Below, piece by piece: positions 4,327-7,105 of a DNA stretch of 7,105 nt (position 1 is the first letter of the stretch; each line of letters begins with the position of its first letter). The stretch is from Pseudomonadota bacterium (lineage in GTDB: Bacteria; Pseudomonadota; Alphaproteobacteria; Acetobacterales; Acetobacteraceae). The notes beneath the pieces are model-generated. The model did no database searches. It was not told the origin of the DNA and saw only the letters and a program-made list of their open reading frames with translations. The DNA lies in assembly GCA_021808185.1 (NCBI GenBank), contig JAKBCB010000183.1:1-7105 (forward strand), given 5' to 3'. The position numbers and the translations under genes are program-made.

Positions 4327-6129
4327 ATGATGCGCGTCTGGTCGGTCATCATCGGGGTGGTCGCGCTGGCGATGGCGGGCCTCGTGTCACAGAGCATGTT
4401 GCTGGTCCGGGCCGAGCAACGCCATGCGCAAGCGGTGAGCGAAACGGCCGCATGGTCGATCTATCAGGTGCAGGCGGAACTGTACCGGTTGCGCGCCGCG
4501 GTGCAGGACGCCAACGCCACCCCCGGCTCGCCCGAGGCGGCGGCGGCTATCCAGTTGCGGTATCAGGTCGTGGTGAGCCGGCTCGGGGCGCTCGGCTCCG
4601 ACGAACTGGCCAAGCTGCTCGACAGCGGCGGGGTTCCCGCCGGGCTCGTGCGCGATGTGATCGACCGTTTCTCGGCGCTCGCGCCACTGGTGGACGCCGC
4701 CGTGATCGGGCGCGGCCGGGCCGACCTGCTGCGGAGTTTGGCCGAACTCGATGAGCCGGTGCAACGGCTGAGCGTGGACGCATTGCAGGCGGCCTCGCTG
4801 GTCTCCCAGCGCAACCGCGACCGGCTGGCAGACCGGCTCGACCAGTTGCACACCGTGCTGGCGCTGCTCGGCGGCTGCTTCATCTCGCTGATCCTGTTCC
4901 TGCTGCTGCGCATCCGCTCCGAGCGCGAGCAGCGGGCACGCGCGGAGGCGTTGGCGCGGGAGATGCGCGAGGCGCGCGAGGCGGCGGAACGCGCAAGCCG
5001 GGTGAAGACCGACTTCCTGACCACGATGAGCCACGAGATCCGCACGCCGATGAACGGCGTGATCGGCATGTCCGACCTGCTGCTGCAAGCCGACCTGACG
5101 CAGGACCAGCGCCAGCTGGCGAGCACCCTGTCGCGCTCGGCGCACAACCTGCTGGCGATCATCGACGACATCCTCGACCTTTCGCGCCTGGACGCCGGCA
5201 AGTTCGTGCTGGTGCCGGCGCCGTTCGACTTCGCGGAACTGGTCAATTCGGTGGCCGATCTGTTCCGCCCGCAGGCCACCGCGCGCGGCCTGAAGCTGGA
5301 GACGCGGATGCCGAAGGGCGGCATGCCGATGCTGGAGGGCGATTCCGGTCGCATCCGGCAGGTGTTGCTCAACCTTGTCGGCAACGCGGTGAAATTCACC
5401 GAGCGCGGCAGCGTCACCGTCGATGTGGCGATGGAACCGGCGACCGAGGGCGGGGTGCTGGTGCGCTGCGCGGTGCGCGACAGCGGCATCGGCATCGCGC
5501 CGAGCGACCAGCAGCGGCTGTTCTCGCAATTCTATCAGGCCGATGTCGGCAACCGCCGCCGCTTCGGCGGCAGCGGCCTGGGGCTTGCCATCTGCCGCCG
5601 GCTGCTCGACCTGATGGGCGGGCTGATCCGGGTCGAGAGTGCGCCCGGCCAGGGCAGCACTTTCACCTTCACCGTGCCGCTGCGGCTGGCGCCTGCGCCG
5701 GTGCAGGTGCAGCCGACGCCGGCGCAGGCCAGCGGCCCCAAGCTGCCCCGCATGCGCGTGCTGGTGGCCGAGGACAACCTGACCAACCAGATGGTGGTGC
5801 GCGCCATGCTGTCGCGCCTGGGCCAGACGGTGGAGATCGTCGGCGACGGCGCGCAGGCGGTCGAGGCCGTGCGCAACGGCGAGTTCGACCTCGTGCTGAT
5901 GGACGTGCAGATGCCGGAGGTGGACGGCTACGAGGCGACCCGTCGCATCCGCGCGCTGGAAGGGCCGGTGGCCAGCATCCCGATCGTGGCACTGACCGCG
6001 AACGCGGTCGCGGGCTACGAGGAACTCAGCTTGCAGGCGGGCATGAACGGCCATGTTTCCAAGCCGGTGACGCTGGCGGGGCTTGCCGCCCTGCTGGGCC
6101 GCTACGCGCCACGACGGGCCGCGGCCTAG
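4327..6129 (+). CDS. Membrane-bound hybrid histidine kinase with one receiver domain
   Basis: A 600-residue inner-membrane sensor kinase. TM1 is at about 4-27 (VIIGVVALAMAGLV core) and TM2 at about 176-194 (TVLALLGGCFISLILFLLL). Between them lies a helical periplasmic domain of about 150 residues that I cannot assign; CHASE3-like or four-helix-bundle sensors are possible. I see no HAMP: TM2 runs into a charged coiled coil (196-228), then HisKA with H236 in SHEIRTPMN. HATPase follows with N353, DSGIGIA (385-391) and GGSGLGLAI (414-422). A Pro/Ala/Gln linker (about 455-474) leads to a complete receiver (E482/D483, D526, T557, K579). The protein should autophosphorylate on H236 and pass phosphate to D526; an HPt partner is not in the window. 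The receiver closely resembles REC2 of the divergent kinase, suggesting paralogy. Its stop overlaps that of the convergent glycosyltransferase. Confidence 0.93.
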   Translation: MMRVWSVIIGVVALAMAGLVSQSMLLVRAEQRHAQAVSETAAWSIYQVQAELYRLRAAVQDANATPGSPEAAAAIQLRYQVVVSRLGALGSDELAKLLDSGGVPAGLVRDVIDRFSALAPLVDAAVIGRGRADLLRSLAELDEPVQRLSVDALQAASLVSQRNRDRLADRLDQLHTVLALLGGCFISLILFLLLRIRSEREQRARAEALAREMREAREAAERASRVKTDFLTTMSHEIRTPMNGVIGMSDLLLQADLTQDQRQLASTLSRSAHNLLAIIDDILDLSRLDAGKFVLVPAPFDFAELVNSVADLFRPQATARGLKLETRMPKGGMPMLEGDSGRIRQVLLNLVGNAVKFTERGSVTVDVAMEPATEGGVLVRCAVRDSGIGIAPSDQQRLFSQFYQADVGNRRRFGGSGLGLAICRRLLDLMGGLIRVESAPGQGSTFTFTVPLRLAPAPVQVQPTPAQASGPKLPRMRVLVAEDNLTNQMVVRAMLSRLGQTVEIVGDGAQAVEAVRNGEFDLVLMDVQMPEVDGYEATRRIRALEGPVASIPIVALTANAVAGYEELSLQAGMNGHVSKPVTLAGLAALLGRYAPRRAAA

Positions 6130-6135
6130 GCCGCG
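6120..6135. repeat. 16-bp perfect palindrome containing both convergent stop codons
   Basis: CGCGGCCTAGGCCGCG is its own reverse complement, centred between 6127 and 6128. The central CTAG supplies TAG to the plus-strand kinase (6127-6129) and TAG to the minus-strand glycosyltransferase (6128-6126). In RNA from either strand it could fold as a 6-bp G/C stem with a CUAG loop. No T-tract follows, so intrinsic termination is uncertain. Confidence 0.6.
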
Positions 6136-7105
6136 ACGCGGCGCAGCACCGCCTCGTACCGGCGCACCACATCGCGCAGATCGTAGCGCCGGCGCAGCTT
6201 GTCCGCGCCGCGCGCGCCGGCCGCCGCCCAGTGCGCGCGGTTGTCGGCAAACCGCTCCATCGCGCGCGCGAGGTCGTCGGCGATGGCGAAATCCTCGGTG
6301 TCGTATGCGAGCCGGTCGAGGCTCGCGCAGTCGAGCGCCGTGACCGGGCCGTATTCGTTGGGCAGCAGAATGCCGGTATCCTCGTCCTCGATCACATCGG
6401 CCGCACCGCCCGTGTCGGTCAGGATCATCGGCTTGCCGAAGAACATCGCCTCGTTCATGGCGATGCTCCAGCCCTCGATGAACGAGGGCAGCAGGAACGC
6501 GTCGGCCATGGCGAACAGATCTTCCACCCGCTCGGTATAGCCGGGCAGCAGCATGTGCGCGTCCAGCCCCTCGCGCGCCAGCCGTTCGCGCAGCGCGGCG
6601 ATGTGCGGCGGGCGGACGGTGTTGCCGACGCAGACGATGCGGATGTCGCGGCGGCGCGCCAGCACGCGGCGCATCGAGGCGGCCATGAGGTGATGGCCCT
6701 TGTGCAGATTGTAGGCGGCGACGTTGAGGAACACGTAGTCGTCGGGCGCGATGCCGAGCGCCGCGCGCGCGGCGGGGCGGGCGGCGGCGGCGCGGCGCTC
6801 GTACTCGGCGATGTCCAGGCCGTTGGGGATGGTGGTGATGCGCGCGGGCGCCACGCCGAGCCGATCGGCCGCGTACAATGTCGCCTTGCGGGAGACGGAA
6901 ATGTAGTGCGCGATGCCGGCATCGTGCCGGGCGAAGCGGGCCAGTCGCGGCGCGTCGAAATGCGCATGGACGTTGTGCAGCACGCTGACGATGGGAATGC
7001 CGCGGCCCGCGAACAGGTCGTGGCCGAAGCCGGAGAGGTGGTCCAGCGCCAGCGCCGGGCGAAAGTCCTCGATCAGCCGCGCGTAGGCGCGTTCGGCGCC
7101 ACGTC
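6126..7105 (-). CDS. Family GT4 glycosyltransferase, N-terminus missing (partial)
   Basis: The frame is open to the right edge, so 325 residues are visible and the true start lies outside. The C-terminal half of a GT-B fold enzyme is clear. It contains ITTIPNGLD, a Rossmann core with FLNVAAYNLHKGH, then PGYTERVEDLFAMADAFLLP, and the family hallmark E-x7-E in EGWSIAMNEAM with both Glu present. This is followed by FGKPMILTDTGG and a conserved C-terminal helical tail. These features bind the nucleotide-sugar donor in retaining glycosyltransferases. The acceptor-binding N-terminal domain is only partly visible (DHLSGFGHDLFAGRGIPIVS, then a His-rich LHNVHAHF segment), so donor and acceptor cannot be named. 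Such enzymes usually act on the cytoplasmic side in lipopolysaccharide, capsule or exopolysaccharide assembly. A GTG at 6983 could mimic a start but lies within the conserved N-domain. Confidence 0.88.
   Translation of the reverse strand, partial: RGAERAYARLIEDFRPALALDHLSGFGHDLFAGRGIPIVSVLHNVHAHFDAPRLARFARHDAGIAHYISVSRKATLYAADRLGVAPARITTIPNGLDIAEYERRAAAARPAARAALGIAPDDYVFLNVAAYNLHKGHHLMAASMRRVLARRRDIRIVCVGNTVRPPHIAALRERLAREGLDAHMLLPGYTERVEDLFAMADAFLLPSFIEGWSIAMNEAMFFGKPMILTDTGGAADVIEDEDTGILLPNEYGPVTALDCASLDRLAYDTEDFAIADDLARAMERFADNRAHWAAAGARGADKLRRRYDLRDVVRRYEAVLRRVAA

Noticed and set aside
1196..4330. A 1044-codon open frame on the plus strand, antisense to the soluble kinase and reaching across the intergenic region
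   Set aside because: The translation is Arg/Ala/Gly/His-rich with no recognisable motif, and the opposite strand encodes a kinase with every catalytic motif intact. Long antisense frames are expected in high-GC genes because stop codons are rare there.
4387..6054. A 555-codon open frame antisense to the membrane kinase
   Set aside because: The composition is biased (His/Gln/Arg-rich) with no family motif, and it fully overlaps a well-supported kinase gene. It is explained by codon bias.
1..7105. Mobile element, CRISPR array, toxin-antitoxin or defence system
   Set aside because: There are no transposase or integrase motifs, no regularly spaced repeats, no small paired toxin-like genes, and composition is uniform apart from one short AT-rich patch.

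Overview
The window is high-GC DNA (roughly 70% by eye) with tightly packed genes and strong G/C bias at third codon positions. Gene style suggests an alphaproteobacterium, most likely of the Acetobacteraceae/Rhodospirillales type. This rests on protein character and composition only, because no rRNA or other taxonomic marker is present.

Layout. Positions 1-132 (minus) hold the N-terminus of an FAD-dependent ferredoxin reductase that runs off the left edge. Divergent from it, at 249-572 (plus), is a small Rieske [2Fe-2S] ferredoxin. Its stop overlaps the GTG start of a DinB-fold protein (569-1072, plus). Converging on that pair is a large soluble hybrid histidine kinase (1082-3766, minus) with three PAS-like regions, HisKA, HATPase and two receiver domains. 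A 560-base intergenic region (3767-4326) separates it from a second, divergent, membrane-bound hybrid histidine kinase (4327-6129, plus) with two transmembrane segments, HisKA, HATPase and one receiver. That gene meets a family GT4 glycosyltransferase (6126 to beyond 7105, minus) tail to tail. Their two stop codons share the bases CTAG inside a 16-bp perfect palindrome.

How the genes may work together. The reductase and Rieske ferredoxin look like the NAD(P)H-to-oxygenase electron chain of a ring-hydroxylating oxygenase or similar enzyme whose terminal component is not here. The DinB-fold protein is translationally coupled to the ferredoxin, but its substrate is unknown. The two kinases have closely related C-terminal receivers (57 of 105 ungapped positions identical by hand count). 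Neither has a visible HPt domain, and there is no separate response regulator in the window, so any phosphorelay must finish elsewhere. The glycosyltransferase probably belongs to a surface-polysaccharide locus to the right.

I see no tRNA, rRNA, CRISPR array, insertion sequence or phage gene. Nothing amounts to a clearly new system. The more interesting points are the ferredoxin-DinB coupling, the paired divergent hybrid kinases with a repeat-bearing intergenic region, and the shared-stop palindrome.
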